From: Dryococelus australis | Lineage: Eukaryota > Arthropoda > Insecta > Phasmatodea > Phasmatidae | Direction of reading: 5' to 3' | Assembly (NCBI GenBank): GCA_029891345.1 | Contig: CM056998.1 | Coordinates: 172,136,332 to 172,200,331 of the forward strand | DNA length: 64,000 nt | Shown: one piece after another, positions 1 through 11,850 of the stretch | How positions within the stretch are numbered: position 1 is the first letter of the stretch | Layout: each line of letters begins with the position of its first letter | The notes under the pieces: generated by a model | Database searches by the model: none | The model's input: the letters and a program-made list of their open reading frames with translations, nothing else | What the model was told of the DNA's origin: nothing | Translations under genes and position numbers: made by a program

Positions 1-544
<544 letters not shown>

Positions 545-1029
545 TAGTAATATGCTGCCTTTTTAAGTGTCAGTTTAATAAAAAGCTACTTGTTGAATTC
601 ACAAATAATAATTAATCTCCACTGAAGAGAATTGCACGAAAATTTTTGCTTTTACATGTCAAAAGGACCAATGGGCTTATTTCGAGTTTTTTCTTTCGAT
701 TCTGGCAGGATCTCGACAGTATCATATTCTAAGTTTTTTTTTTGTAAAGTCATAATCGATGCCTACAACCGTAACAACCATAGTTTCTTAACAACAAGTA
801 CTAAAGGTGATGAAACAAACACAGTCAAAACAACATACAAAATGGGCGTCTTGTAAACACTATGTATACGACATGTTTGTAATTAATAGTGATTATTTAA
901 AACAGAACATATGAGTTCTTATTCATATAATGTATAATGTGTTTGTACAAGGGCTGTTTTTTTTTCCGTATGTTAATACTAAACAGCACAAAAGAGAATG
1001 GTTTTTAACCCCCCTCCCCCTCCAATAAT

Positions 1030-1273
1030 TAACTTGTTTGGATGAGTTAGGAGATTTGAGTGGTTCAACATCGAGGTCTTGAGAGCCAATGAGGGTGAAG
1101 TGAGGCGAGTTTGGAACAGCGCCTGAATGGAAGGGCGGGGGAAACGGGAGATCCCCGAGAAAACCAGCCAGCGGCATCGTCCGGCACGATTCCCACATGC
1201 GAAAATTCGCGATCGACTTCGCTGGGAATCGTATCCGGAGGCAAGTAATCTAACCACTACACCATCGTGGTCC
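1030..1273 (-). repeat. tRNA-derived SINE, copy A
   Basis: On the minus strand the element starts near 1273 with a tRNA-like head (GATGGTGTAGTGGTTAGA resembles a pol III A box). The B-box region is decayed. The body ATTTTCGCATGTGGGAAT, then GCCGGACGATGCCGCT and TTTCTCGGGGATCTCCCG, is shared with the copies near 29.5, 45.8 and 51.3 kb. The 3' part (CATCGAGGTCTTGAG on the + strand) matches the 29.5-kb copy especially well. Two overlapping open frames here are products of this repeat and are not genes. Confidence 0.75.
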
Positions 1274-2001
1274 CTACTTGCTTGGGCATTTGTGTACATC
1301 CCTGTCGAGTCCGAAAGCCAAAAACCAATTACCAATTACGAAATCTTCTCAGCTGTATGTTGTGAATAAGGCGTTTACTTATTTTTTTTTTTTTTTAATT
1401 GTGTTCAATATAAATCTCTAATTATATAAATAAAAATTATGTGTACATTTATTTGCAGTAGTAAACCATCAAACTCACTCATCAGAATAATCTAATTCAT
1501 TTATGATTACTGCATTTTGGAATATTGTAAATGTTTCACGTTGTAGAAATGTCATAAAGTATTTATAAATTTGTTGTACTGACAAGGTTGTAAACTTCAC
1601 TAGCAATCACGATGTATTTGTTGAACAAGTTGTCGATTACTGGTGGCGTGTAGAGTTTCAATGCCGGGCAAGTCCTCATTTATACATGGTTGTGTGGAAA
1701 AAAAAAACCCCATCGAAACTTTGAAACACAAGAAGGAATTCAAATGATCGACCGTGTGTGTGTGTATGTGAAATACCATTTGAAGATTTCTATCTGCGTG
1801 AGCTCGTATTAAAATGTCAAATACATCGACATACACACACGTGTAAGATGAATAATGAATATTTAGTATGCCGGTTCAACTTCCCGCGAAAAGAGTGCGC
1901 TTAAACTCGCCTGATCACAAGCGATATCTATGAAGGATGAGTCGGTGAATGTATGAATAGTCTATCTATATAATAAAAAGGTGGGACTAAAAAGTGAAAA
2001 T
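1274..2001. other. Intronic sequence without recognised features
   Basis: AT-rich sequence with short homopolymer runs and a short GT run near 1755. No gene, tRNA or transposon end is visible. Confidence 0.5.
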
Positions 2002-2003
2002 TA

Positions 2004-2402
2004 AATTAACTGTAAAAAAAACCTTTTTATATTAACCATTTTTTCATAAGTGAACTCAAAAGATAAAAATAATTATGGTCGAACAGCTGTAATAAACTTA
2101 ACTACAAATTAATATTTTTGTATCAATTTATATGTAGTATATAAAGTCTTGGCGTTATATAAAACATATACCTCACTTGCGTAAGCACATATCTTGCATA
2201 AGTCTCTTAACTATTTGCGCAAAGTTTTTATATACTAAATATAGATTGATACAAAAGTATTAATTTGTAGTAAAGTTTATAGCGGCTGTTTGGCCATGTC
2301 TTACAAGTTCTACAAATTCTGTAACTACTCCTCTAGTTGTTTTGATCATTTTAGTTCATTTATAAATAAACCTTGGTTTTAAAAGGTTTTTTACACTTAA
2401 TT
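2004..2402. mobile_element. Palindromic TA-flanked MITE, short copy
   Basis: A 399-base element with TA on both sides. Its ends are inverted: the left begins AATTAACTGTAAAAAAAACC and the right, read in reverse complement, begins AATTAAGTGTAAAAAACC. Further matched blocks lie inward, such as ATTAATATTTTTGTATCAAT against GATACAAAAGTATTAAT. A second copy is at 51579-52119. There is no coding sequence. TA target sites suggest mobilisation by a Tc1/mariner-type transposase (inference). Confidence 0.8.
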
Positions 2403-2879
2403 TATCTTCAATTTTAATTGGTCAAGTAAATGATTTTCTCCATACACCGTGAGTTTCTGGCAAGCGAATATCCTTAGGTTTAAATATACTTGCTCAGTAA
2501 TAGTTCCTACCATGTTACAAACAAAATATTGTGTAAAACTAGTGATTATTGAAATTATGCTTTCACAAGTTATATCTTACATTCATGCAGCTCACTTTAC
2601 TTGCAAAAAATGCATTTCATTCTCAAATTTCAAATAGTTAATAGTTTTTTGTTAAGTTGCCACATTGTAGCTATGCGGAAGGAAAGAATAGGAGAGGCAG
2701 AGGAATTTAAGAACACACAAATTCACGAGTGACACTCATTACAAATTTTTTTTGTGAAAAACTATATTTACGTAGGACTTGGTCATAACAGTCATAGTAG
2801 AATACATGCCTACAAAAGTGGAAAAAAATGCATTAACAACCGCAAAAAATATTGACTGATCCATCGTTGTTATACAATA
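2403..2879. other. Intronic sequence without recognised features
   Basis: AT-rich sequence between the MITE and a Tc1 relic. A short open frame at 2449-2637 has no recognisable content and is probably chance. Confidence 0.45.
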
Positions 2880-4010
2880 TGTGGTAAAAAGTCACTGGAC
2901 ATCCAGTGCGGTCGGGTTCAAAGGTTTCAGCTGTGTAACTGATAGGATGTTGTACTTCTCTTCACTATATTTACAGTGTTAACCTTTTGATGTGCGCTGT
3001 CCGTTAAGTTCGGGTATACAGTTGATGAAATTTGTTTCCATTATTCCTGTAGCATAGTGAAAAGTTGAAAGTATTTTGGTCGAGTGGGTCTAGAACACAT
3101 AATATGCTTCAGTTCCTCACCAATTGTATTTTGGGTTCAAATTAGAGTTTCGAGCAGGTCAGTAAAGCAGCCCCACCGATTGTCTTCGAACAAGTAAACA
3201 TTTTACCTTGCTTTATGGACAGGAGATTTATTGTTCTGATACAAACTGTTGCCCAAGTCTGAAAAGCGTGTTATTTTTCAAAATGTGTTGGTACATATCA
3301 GAATTCATCAATCCATCTATTGAAACTAATGGTCACAGTCCAAATCGAGGGAAACAGGCCCAGACAAATACCTCCAAAATATTTCACTGTTGACACAAGA
3401 GACTCGAAAAATACAATTTACATGCATCTAACCAAATCCACACAAGTTCGTCCAAGTGCTAGAGCACGCACTGTGACTCAAGGCCTTCTTAACACTGCTT
3501 CATATTCTAATGGTTGTGGAGACCCTGGTGGTGTACTTGCCTCCCGTGTAGGCGGAACTGGTCCGGCGCGGTCACTTGGACGTCTGCATATGTGGCGGAC
3601 GTTGCAGTTTGCTGGTGGGTTTTCTTTTGGTACTCCTATTTTGCCCTTCTGTGAATTCCACTGATGCTTCATATTCACCTCATTCCATCCTCACTGGTGC
3701 TCAAAACATAGGTTGTGCCTATCAAAACTCTTGTCTCATAATGGCACGACTCCAAACTACATCGAGCATTAGTGCATGTGATGAGTGACATCCTCGCAGC
3801 GATATGACCGTGAGAACCAAGTGGTATCACCTCCCATCGGAGAGTCCTATCACTCGCTTCTCTGTACCTAAGCTGCTATGAAAGTTCTTTGCAATTGTTG
3901 GCATGACTATCTGGCGATTGATCTTCACAGCATGCTTCATAGTTCGTTGGTATTAATTCTTTTATTGGGCCTTCCAGAGCAAGCTTGGAGCTAGTGCTCC
4001 GACGTTTCTA
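2880..4010 (-). pseudogene. Tc1-like transposase relic
   Basis: Read on the minus strand, broken frames retain Tc1 landmarks: STVKYFGG (the VKFGGGS motif), then, from about 3210 down to 3120, a frame-shifting stretch reading VGLL-WPARNSNLNP, matching the LLDWPARSPDLNPIENLW block that carries the last catalytic acid. Many stops and shifts interrupt it and there is no intact frame. The low-coordinate end contains GTGGTAAAAAGTCACTGGAC at 2882, which looks like an outer end, but I found no inverted partner near 4.0 kb. Assignment to Tc1 is fairly good; exact ends are uncertain. Confidence 0.6.
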
Positions 4011-4429
4011 CAACAGTGACACTGCCCGCGAGGCGTTGGAAGAGGCATGGTCAAAAAAAAGGGGGGGGGGGCATTTACCTTTAATCTAATCTCACTAAGG
4101 GGCGCCAAAAACTTCATGCAGTTTAACTGTAGATTTTCATCTTCGTTATATATTATCACTAAAGTTGGAGGTTGTAGATTGAATACTGTTGTATGGTATT
4201 TTTGTACTGGTATCATTTTTTTTTTGGTAAAATGTGTGGATAGGAAGCAACATGTGTGCAAATGCTGACATAATTCTTTTACCAAATAAATTTTGGGAAG
4301 GGATACTTTAGTAAGCACCAGGGGCGTCAAATTCTCTACATGACCTTGCCTCCCTCCTCTCCCTCAACAACCTAACCTTAGTAAGGTTCAAACACAGCCC
4401 TGGACACTGCTAGCAGTGGCAAGACACAT

Positions 4430-5040
4430 TTTTAACTGCTGAGAGGTTTGTCAGCAAACTTATGGACCCTTACAATCATAACCCTTGTGACTGTACAAAC
4501 TGTTGATTCACTATAACAGTAAGTTGGCCCACCCTTGGCCTTTATAACAGCTCAAACCCTGTGGGAGAACTGTCAACCAGGTGTCTGAACATCTCCAGGA
4601 GAATGGCCGGCCATTCTTCCTTATGGCTGTAACAAGTTATGTGGGTTGTTGGGGTCTGGCGCATAGTCACCATTCTGGTTCATCCCAGGGGTGTTGGAGT
4701 TTGAGACTGGGGTCTCTGGCACCCCCACGCTGTTACTCTTCAACGCCGAATTGTTTTGTTGGAATGTAACGTTCACCTGACATTCGCCATACCCACCCCC
4801 CCCCCCCCCCAACATGTGATTGTCACATGGTATATCGTGATTCATACTAATCGAGTCGGCCACATTCCAGTGGCGGTGCTCTTTACACCACCGAACGTGG
4901 TGCTTTGCATATATTTGCTGTTTATGGAATGGTGCCTGAGCTTTGAATTGTACTTCGGGTCGACTCGAGATTGTCGACGATAGCCGAAGGATCTCGGCAG
5001 TTAGGTCCACTAACCCTTTAAACATATATGTATGTTACAG
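4430..5040 (-). pseudogene. Tc1-like transposase fragment
   Basis: Minus-strand reading gives QAPFHKQQIYAKHHVRWCKE followed by HRHWN, the mid-transposase segment before the first catalytic Asp. The sequence then degenerates through a C-run at 4797-4811. Near 4560-4500 comes a C-terminal block reading VWAVIKAKGGPT, the typical Tc1 end AVIKAKGGPT. The catalytic core between them is largely lost. The copy is old and inactive. Confidence 0.7.
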
Positions 5041-5336
5041 GAAAGCCGGCGGCCGTATTGATTTTATAAGCATAGGATATGTATATTCAAAAGCTGTAAT
5101 TATTATCCACTTAAAAAAAAAATAAAAAATGCATTAAAATTGTTTTAAAATTTGTACCGAAATTGTATATAGAGTATAGCAGAGCATGCAAAAGTCTCTC
5201 ATTCAGTTACTTCATTTCCTGTCTCCTCTCTGAAAGTCTAATTAATCCGCAATACCAGAATCTGCAATTTATTCACTGCTCAACTGTTCTGTAGGCATAG
5301 ATATGCCACTCAGATTTTTTAAAATGTATGTTTATA

Positions 5337-5794
5337 GGATGTTCGGAAATTAAACGTCCAAACTGCGGGAGGTGATTCCTTATGATCAAAAAGTCGAGAA
5401 TATATACGACACCATATACATAAATATAATATTAAAGGATACAGAGCCTGTGAAAAGTGGGTTTTGAAAATGTATTTTCGCTGAATGCCTTGTACTATCT
5501 GCCAGCGGTAGAGATGGTTGCGATTTACACACAGTTGAATGGGACACGCCCATTTAGTACGCTATGGAGCGTGTACTAGTGGAGAGCATGTCGTTGATGT
5601 GCTGACATATCACTTCCAGCCGAACAGTGCGCATAGACTGAGGACGGCCAGCATTACGCATGTTTATGTGCACCATGGGAAGCATAAGTCACCTTTTTTA
5701 CTGCGGACTTTGGAGGTGTTCCACAATGTTTTATTCTTCGTAAGGAATCAATTACCTCCCGTAGTTTGGGCATTTAATTTCTGAACATTCCGTG
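5337..5794. mobile_element. Short non-autonomous DNA transposon with ~57-bp TIRs
   Basis: The left end GGATGTTCGGAAATTAAACG is matched inverted by the right end, whose reverse complement reads GGAATGTTCAGAAATTAAAT. Similarity runs about 57 bases inward and includes a shared CGGGAGGT block. TA dinucleotides flank both sides, at 5335-5336 and 5795-5796. The 458-base interior has only a chance 81-codon frame. It is probably an internally deleted Tc1/mariner/IS630-type element. Confidence 0.75.
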
Positions 5795-5964
5795 TAAGAC
5801 CAATCCAAGCCCATCAAACAGTAGCGACCATCTGCACAATTATGTTGTAATCATGATATGGATCAGCACCTACCAACACTTTGATGGGCATACTTGGTTA
5901 CAATTGAAATACCAATAGTGCTGGGCTCTTAATACATGGAATGTACGATGGCTGCTCGGGTGAT

Positions 5965-6185
5965 AGTCTTATCTTCCATTCAGTTCTTGATCATCAATCC
6001 ATTAATCGTTCTTTCGGCCAAGCTCGCAATTTTCCATCAATATTTGGCAATCTTTCAATCAATCTTCCAATATTTCGTCCAATCTTTCGTACGATTTTCG
6101 TATCAATCTCGCAGTCCCTCCATCTTCCAATCTTATCATCAGTCTTCGAATCTTCCCACCAATCATTCAATCTTTTGTCATGAGA
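5965..6185. repeat. Imperfect short-unit repeat rich in CAATCTTTC
   Basis: Degenerate tandem repetition of units around 10-20 bases such as CAATCTTTC, CAATCTTCC and CAATATTTC. The overlapping open frames on both strands are artefacts of this repetition. Confidence 0.55.
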
Positions 6186-6609
6186 TGGGAGCACCTGGAG
6201 GAAACCCATTATCTTCATGACAGTGACCAAACCTCTTCCTCCATCCATGACATTCATATCGTAATAAATACTTTAAAACTTGCGCAGATATCAAATACAT
6301 AGAAAAATCATCCCACAGGAAAAAATGACAAAACCTCCCCAGTTCTGAGAAAGGAAAATCAAGACGAACTTCTCTTCGTTATTTATTCTTGAAGGTTATC
6401 TGTTTTTTTTTTTTTTTTCATAATGTCCTAAAAAGCTACCCACACTAAAGTATAAAAATTGTATTAAAACAATTCAAACAATTTTAAGTGATTAAGATAG
6501 CATTTACAAATTTGAATAATACTAGGCTTAAAAGTTTACAATTAACTGCCCAAATACCACATATTTACAATAAATTCCCCATAAAATAATACCTGTCTTT
6601 AACTAGTGT

Positions 6610-7010
6610 TCCCTCAGAGCCTGTACCCCCTCCCCCCGTTCTCTCGTGACCCGTAGTCAGGGCCCGCTGTAAGTAGTTTGGCTAACTTCCAGAGTTTATT
6701 AAGCCGGGCGTTTCGGAAACTCCCAAAAGGTTTGCGTCGATTTATTGCTGACGAAAATTCAAATCCCAGTGCCGTAGCCGAAGTGTCGTGCCGTCGCCAG
6801 GCAACACAGACCATGTGTCAGGGAGTATTCGGCAAGGGGGGGGGGGAAACCCCGCTTGGCCCGTCGTAATGTCTTGCATAGCGCTCGCATGGAGGTAGGA
6901 CGGCCGAAGCCTGCCGTCCCTCTCACTTCGGGGCGTCGAAGGGACATCGACTGGTATTTTGGAACACACAATTGCCGACACCCTGGTAAGACGTGGAATC
7001 CAGCAGCGTA
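6610..7010. other. GC-rich intronic patch
   Basis: A locally GC-rich, CpG-containing stretch in otherwise AT-rich DNA, with a G-run at 6837-6846 and motifs such as AAGCCGGGCG and GGACGGCCGAAGCC. Overlapping open frames on both strands lack recognisable domains. It could be a regulatory island or a decayed repeat. Confidence 0.35.
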
Positions 7011-7705
7011 GTTAGCGAAACTGTCTACACACTTTGATCAGCGACAGTAATTTAGCAAAACTGAAAGGAAATGTAGTTTTTATTACCATGAAAAGAACAT
7101 AAAACATCATGTATAGATTAACAAAATGTTTATTCTGTGTGCATAAGTGCCAAACAACCGTATTAGGCGATCAGTGATAAAATTTAAGAATTCTGATCAT
7201 CAAAATCTTAAGTGGTGAATATTATAATATCATTGTAATTTCTATTGCATCACTATTTGGAAGTTACGTGGCATTTTTGGTAATGTGACAAACATACATT
7301 CCTTGCATTTGGTATGTCATGAGTTCGATCCTCAGCAATTGCCCTGTGGGTGAGTAGTGTGATAAAGTGACTTCTGGCATATGATTATAAGTTTAAAAGA
7401 GAAATCTATAATGTGCTACAATAACAAGTTTAACTTTTTAGCTTATCCTACAGTACAGAAACAACTTCTAAATTATTAATATATATGACATTTGACATTT
7501 TTGGTTGATTTTTACCGTTTTTTGACAAATAAAAGTACGCAGTAAAAGTGGGGTAAATATCTGACGTGCAATAAAATTTAACGTCGCTGTGAAGATATTT
7601 TTTGAGGGAGGAGGTACTTAAGTGGCGAGCTGATTAAATAGTCGATAAAACTAGGCGAGGGTAGTGATGGGAGTCAATCGTCTGCTTTTCGCCCTATTGG
7701 GAGGA

Positions 7706-7748
7706 TGTGTGTGTGTGTGTGTGCGCGCGCGCACACACACACACACAC
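7706..7748. repeat. Palindromic (TG)n(CG)n(CA)n tract
   Basis: Alternating TG repeats run into CGCGCGCG and then CA repeats, making a near-perfect palindrome of about 43 bases. Alternating purine-pyrimidine tracts of this type can adopt Z-DNA, and the symmetry also allows a hairpin. Confidence 0.9.
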
Positions 7749-8034
7749 TCACTCTGTCATATTTTAAATACTTGAACCCCTTAGTGGATGTCGAGTACAG
7801 ACAGATAAGTAACTTAGCAACAAAACACGTAATGTAAAGTGTTAATCATTATTTAATGCTACAATTTTTTTAAAATTGTAATTATTTTTTTGGAAAATTT
7901 AAAATAATTTGTATTCGCTTTTTTAAAAATAAAATTCTGAATAATATTTTTTTTACTATTTCATAAAGAGTTTTTAGATTTAAATATTTTAAAATTTTTT
8001 TCTAATTTTTTGGGTTTAAAGTTACTGTGGTTAA

Positions 8035-9445
8035 TGCACACTCATTTGCAAAAAAAAATTGATCTCCGTGAACGAATCACGCGAGTACAACGTAGGTTGC
8101 TACACATTATCTTCATAGTCCGACATGTATCCCATTTGCATTTAATGTGTTTTGCTTTTGCGGATGTGCCACAAGACGCCGAATAAGGACTTAGTAGCAG
8201 TGTGAGCGACAGAGCCAAGTTTAGTGAACACGCGCAACATGCCCCGATGGTGCATTCGACAGGCCTTTTCACAGCTGGATGAGTTTGAGAGAGTCGGCAT
8301 CGTCTGCCTTCGAGAGACAGGTTGGACGTTTCAGTGTATTGCTCGCCACTTGAACCGTTCTGCATACACTGTGAGTCGGCATAGGACACAGTGCGATAAG
8401 GTGGGTTCCACACACCCGTCGACAAGGCTTGGGTCGACTAACCCGGCAGACTACCAGCTGGGAGGATCGTGCGACAGGTTCTAAGTACTGCATAGGCGTC
8501 GCTACGAACCTTCAAGCGACATGTCACGGCGCCTGTGTCCACTATTACAATATCCAGGCGGCTAGCAGAACAGGATCTGTTGTCGCGGCATCCCTTGCGA
8601 CGTCTACCGGTACGACCTGAGTATCGCCCAGCACACGTAACCTTCATGGTACAGGTAGCATGGAAGCTTGTGGGTTGGCGGCTAATGGAGTTCAGCGAGA
8701 ATCGCCTTTCTATCTGGATACACACGACCACCGAATTTGACTCTTTTGATGCCCTGGCCGGCACTGATCCACGCTTCACTGTAGAGCGGCACACTGCCCC
8801 ATTTAGAGGTGTCGTGGTGTGAAGTGCCGTTTCCTATGAATCCCGCACCCCACTGGTGGTGATTGAAGGAACCCTGAAGACGCAGCGATACATCCAGGAA
8901 TTTCTGCGACTTTGTGCGCTCATCATTCTGGCGCAACTATTTTCCAGCAGGCCGTGTGCTCTCATTATGGTACAGCTTGACAACCCCATTTTCCAGCAGG
9001 AAAACCTGACCTCACACAGCATGGATATTTATGGCCTGCCTTCGTGATGTCAACATGCATCTCTGGCCAACAATGTCTCCAGACCTCCCGCCCATCTAAA
9101 ATATTTCGGAACAGATTGGATGGCAACTTCAGCCAGCGGCAACTAGGGCAGATTTGGAGGATCAGTTGCGGCAGCTGTTTGAGGATCGTCCTCAGGAGAA
9201 CATCTGACGTCTGTGTGGCTCCATGCCCGACTGTATCGCCTCCTGTTTCCATGCTACAGGTCGTTTAACACCATACTAAGTGAGTGCATCCTGCAAGTGT
9301 TGGTCCCCTGCAATAGATGCTTGGTGTGATCCAATATTTTGATATGTTCTGTATACATACTACCATGTCCTGTGTTTTTACCCACATGCGTGCCCCTACG
9401 ATGACACCTTCAGGATGATCAACTTCTTTACAAATGAGTGTTGGC
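8035..9445 (+). pseudogene. Tc1-like element, decayed
   Basis: Plus-strand transposase fragments: an N-terminal helix-turn-helix-like block from 8239 (QLDEFERVGIVCLRETGWTF, then ARHLNRSAYTVSRH), an internal PLRRLPVRPEYRPAH near 8600 and VVIEGTLKTQRYIQEFL near 8855. Frames are broken repeatedly and no clear catalytic triad survives. The ends appear inverted: CACTCATTTGCAAAAA near 8038 against the reverse complement of TTTACAAATGAGTGTTG near 9424. Length of about 1.4 kb suits a Tc1 element. The internal WPTMSPDLPPI-like segment near 9065 is a decayed WPARSPDL motif. Confidence 0.75.
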
Positions 9446-10049
9446 CCACACATCGAGTCTAGAATCCGCCTTGCTGCTTTGAAGACTATTAGGCTCGTTC
9501 ATTTAGGAGTTTTGAATCCACCTTGTTTCTTCGAGGACTTTCGCGGAAAATAACAAAATCAGAAATAAATCTACGAGAACTTTATTTTTATGTGATGGAA
9601 ACGGGTCGTACGATTCTGGTGTTAAATAGTCGGTTTGTGCAATGATGCTATTGTGAAAGGTGGGAAAATACGGTCATAATGTCGCATTTTGGCTATCTAG
9701 TATGACCCCAGCTGTGGCATAATCCAAGATGACGGACGAATCCTGTGCTAGATGTCTGCACCAGAACAGGCATAACCTATTTACTTACTAGATTCATTAT
9801 TAACTAAAAAGAAAATCTAAACTGTTGTATTAAAATTTTATTTTAACATACTATATCGTAATTTCTCAATATTTTGTTTTATTTATGTACTATTTCGTAA
9901 GAAAGGCTCAGCAGCGATGAGAAGAATATGTGCTGATGAGTGTATGGAAAAGGAAAGTTGCTTTCGTTACTTAAAAATGCTGCGATTTTCTATTTTGAAA
10001 AGAATCGTTTTTTGGTATCCATGTTCCGGTTATCGTAGTTCATTCATTT
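9446..10049. other. Intronic sequence without recognised features
   Basis: A segment near 9465-9535 appears as two diverged copies of about 65 bases (GAATCCGCCTTGCTGCTTTG and GAATCCACCTTGTTTCTTCG). The rest is AT-rich with nothing recognisable. Confidence 0.4.
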
Positions 10050-10500
10050 GTTAGGTATTATCCTCTCTAGTTGATTGTAACCGACGATAACTGATTGGCG
10101 ATCGTTTTAGGAACTGCGCGAACTTTGCTTTCGCGAATGAAATGATCTCGATAGAGTACTTAATGGGTAAGTTCGACAATGGGGCAGCTGCGATCGATCG
10201 CGCCTCTTTGCGTCGTCGTGCGTTGCTGTCATTACAGCTCCTGGATAACGTGAGCAGACTGTGCACTGTCGCGCGCGCGGTGACTGATGGGTCGTTGGGG
10301 TTTTGTCAACAGTAGCAGGGGGTGCTCTGTGTAATGACGGGATGTAGGGAAGCCGCTTTGGGCAAGTTTCGACCATCTCATCCCTCCCAGCCCACAGCGC
10401 ACGCCACCCTCATTACAAGCCACGGGCCGCGTGAGCTGCTCCACAAAACTTGGCACCGGGAGACTGCGGGTTCGGCCGAACGCTCGTTATTTTTCCCCTG
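10050..10500. other. CpG-containing GC-rich patch
   Basis: GC-rich stretch with CGATCGATCGCG at 10191 and GCGCGCGCGG near 10270. Overlapping open frames on both strands lack known domains. A regulatory role is possible but unproven. Confidence 0.35.
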
Positions 10501-10679
10501 CGCTGAGATATTTGTAATATACCTTATGTTAGCAGAATTTTTTATTTGAATATAATTGCGTTATTTTACAATTTTCTAAATTATTGCATTTAAAATTTAA
10601 CGTTTCTATCTTGTGAAGTTAATTGGAACCAACTGCTTGAAAATTAAACTAAGTTATACATGTGATATAAACTAGAAGT

Positions 10680-10683
<4 letters not shown>

Positions 10684-10742
<59 letters not shown>
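10684..10742. repeat. (TA)n microsatellite
   Basis: About 29 uninterrupted AT/TA dinucleotides. Confidence 0.95.
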
Positions 10743-10745
<3 letters not shown>

Positions 10746-11186
10746 AATTTTGATAGGTACTCACAAACTTAGATGAAAGGAAATTATTTGTTAAAATCTA
10801 TCTAAGCATAATGAATTTTCCTCAAGATCTGTCTAGTAGTTCCTGAGATATAGTGCAAGCCTGCAACAATAATGTTTTGGCGGCAGCATCTCTCATCATG
10901 GGTAGTAATTAAACTATATCATGTATCGGAATTTTTTGCACACTATATGTATAACCCGGTTTAATGTTACAACGGATTCGGCGTATAACGCCTCAAGAAA
11001 ACAGCCACTTTGAAAATAAGAGACTACTGTATAGAAATGTTGGGTGGTCGTCCATAGACTAGTACTTTATAGCTGCGTATGTTATTAAAATGTGATGTTT
11101 CAGTTAAGTTTTAATGTCGTATCTTTTAACAACGCACAGTACAATATAAATTCTAATATTTAATGCACAAATGCATGTGTCCCAGG

Positions 11187-11240
11187 TTGGGCTCAAATAT
11201 GTTTAATGGTTCGTTGGGCTCAAATATGTTTAATGGTTCC
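11187..11240. repeat. Perfect 27-bp tandem duplication
   Basis: The unit TTGGGCTCAAATATGTTTAA, continuing TGGTTC, occurs twice in direct succession with essentially no divergence. This indicates a recent duplication. Confidence 0.9.
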
Positions 11241-11379
11241 ATAGTTATCATATGCAGTACTAATTGAAGCAACAATTTAGGAAATACTTTAAGTAATGTT
11301 GTTCATGCTCTCTTTTATATTACTTTTGGAAAATTTAATTTATCCGTGGAATTCGTTTCCTTATTTTTGAAATGATCAT

Positions 11380-11850
11380 ATAAAGCTTGATATTCTGAGA
11401 AGCAATATCTTACAAAGTGGTGGACAGAATATATAAATAATTGGTTCTAATCGCCACCAAGGTACTGCTAGCTTATACATTATTGTTAAAATAAGTCTTA
11501 ATTGCTCAATAGATATGGCATGCTAAACTAAAATAGCCTACGTATATAATCCTTATTTTGAAAATATGCGCCTTATCTACTATGATTAGAGTGGCCCACC
11601 ACAGAACTATACATGTGCCAAATTTGGCTCCAGTCGGTCAAGTGGTTTTAGGAATAAAATCTTTTAAAAAGAAAAAAACAAAGTGGTGGCCAAAGAGGCT
11701 ATGAATCAGCACTTTAAATAATCGCAATAAGTGCCGTGAGTTTACTTTTTTTTTTTTTTTTTTTTAATTTGGTCAAATTGTTTGGTAGATATGGCATTCA
11801 AACCTAAAATATATATTATTGCAATTTTGAAAATTGATCTCTAATATAAC
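11380..11850. repeat. Possible diverged relatives of the ~290-bp satellite
   Basis: Phrases such as GCCAAATTTGGCTCCAGTCGG and TTGAAAATATGCGCC resemble the phrasing of the 15.6-17.5 kb array (sentences of the type 'CCAAATTT' and 'TTCAAAATGGCGG'). Divergence is high and unit borders cannot be fixed by eye. Confidence 0.3.
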
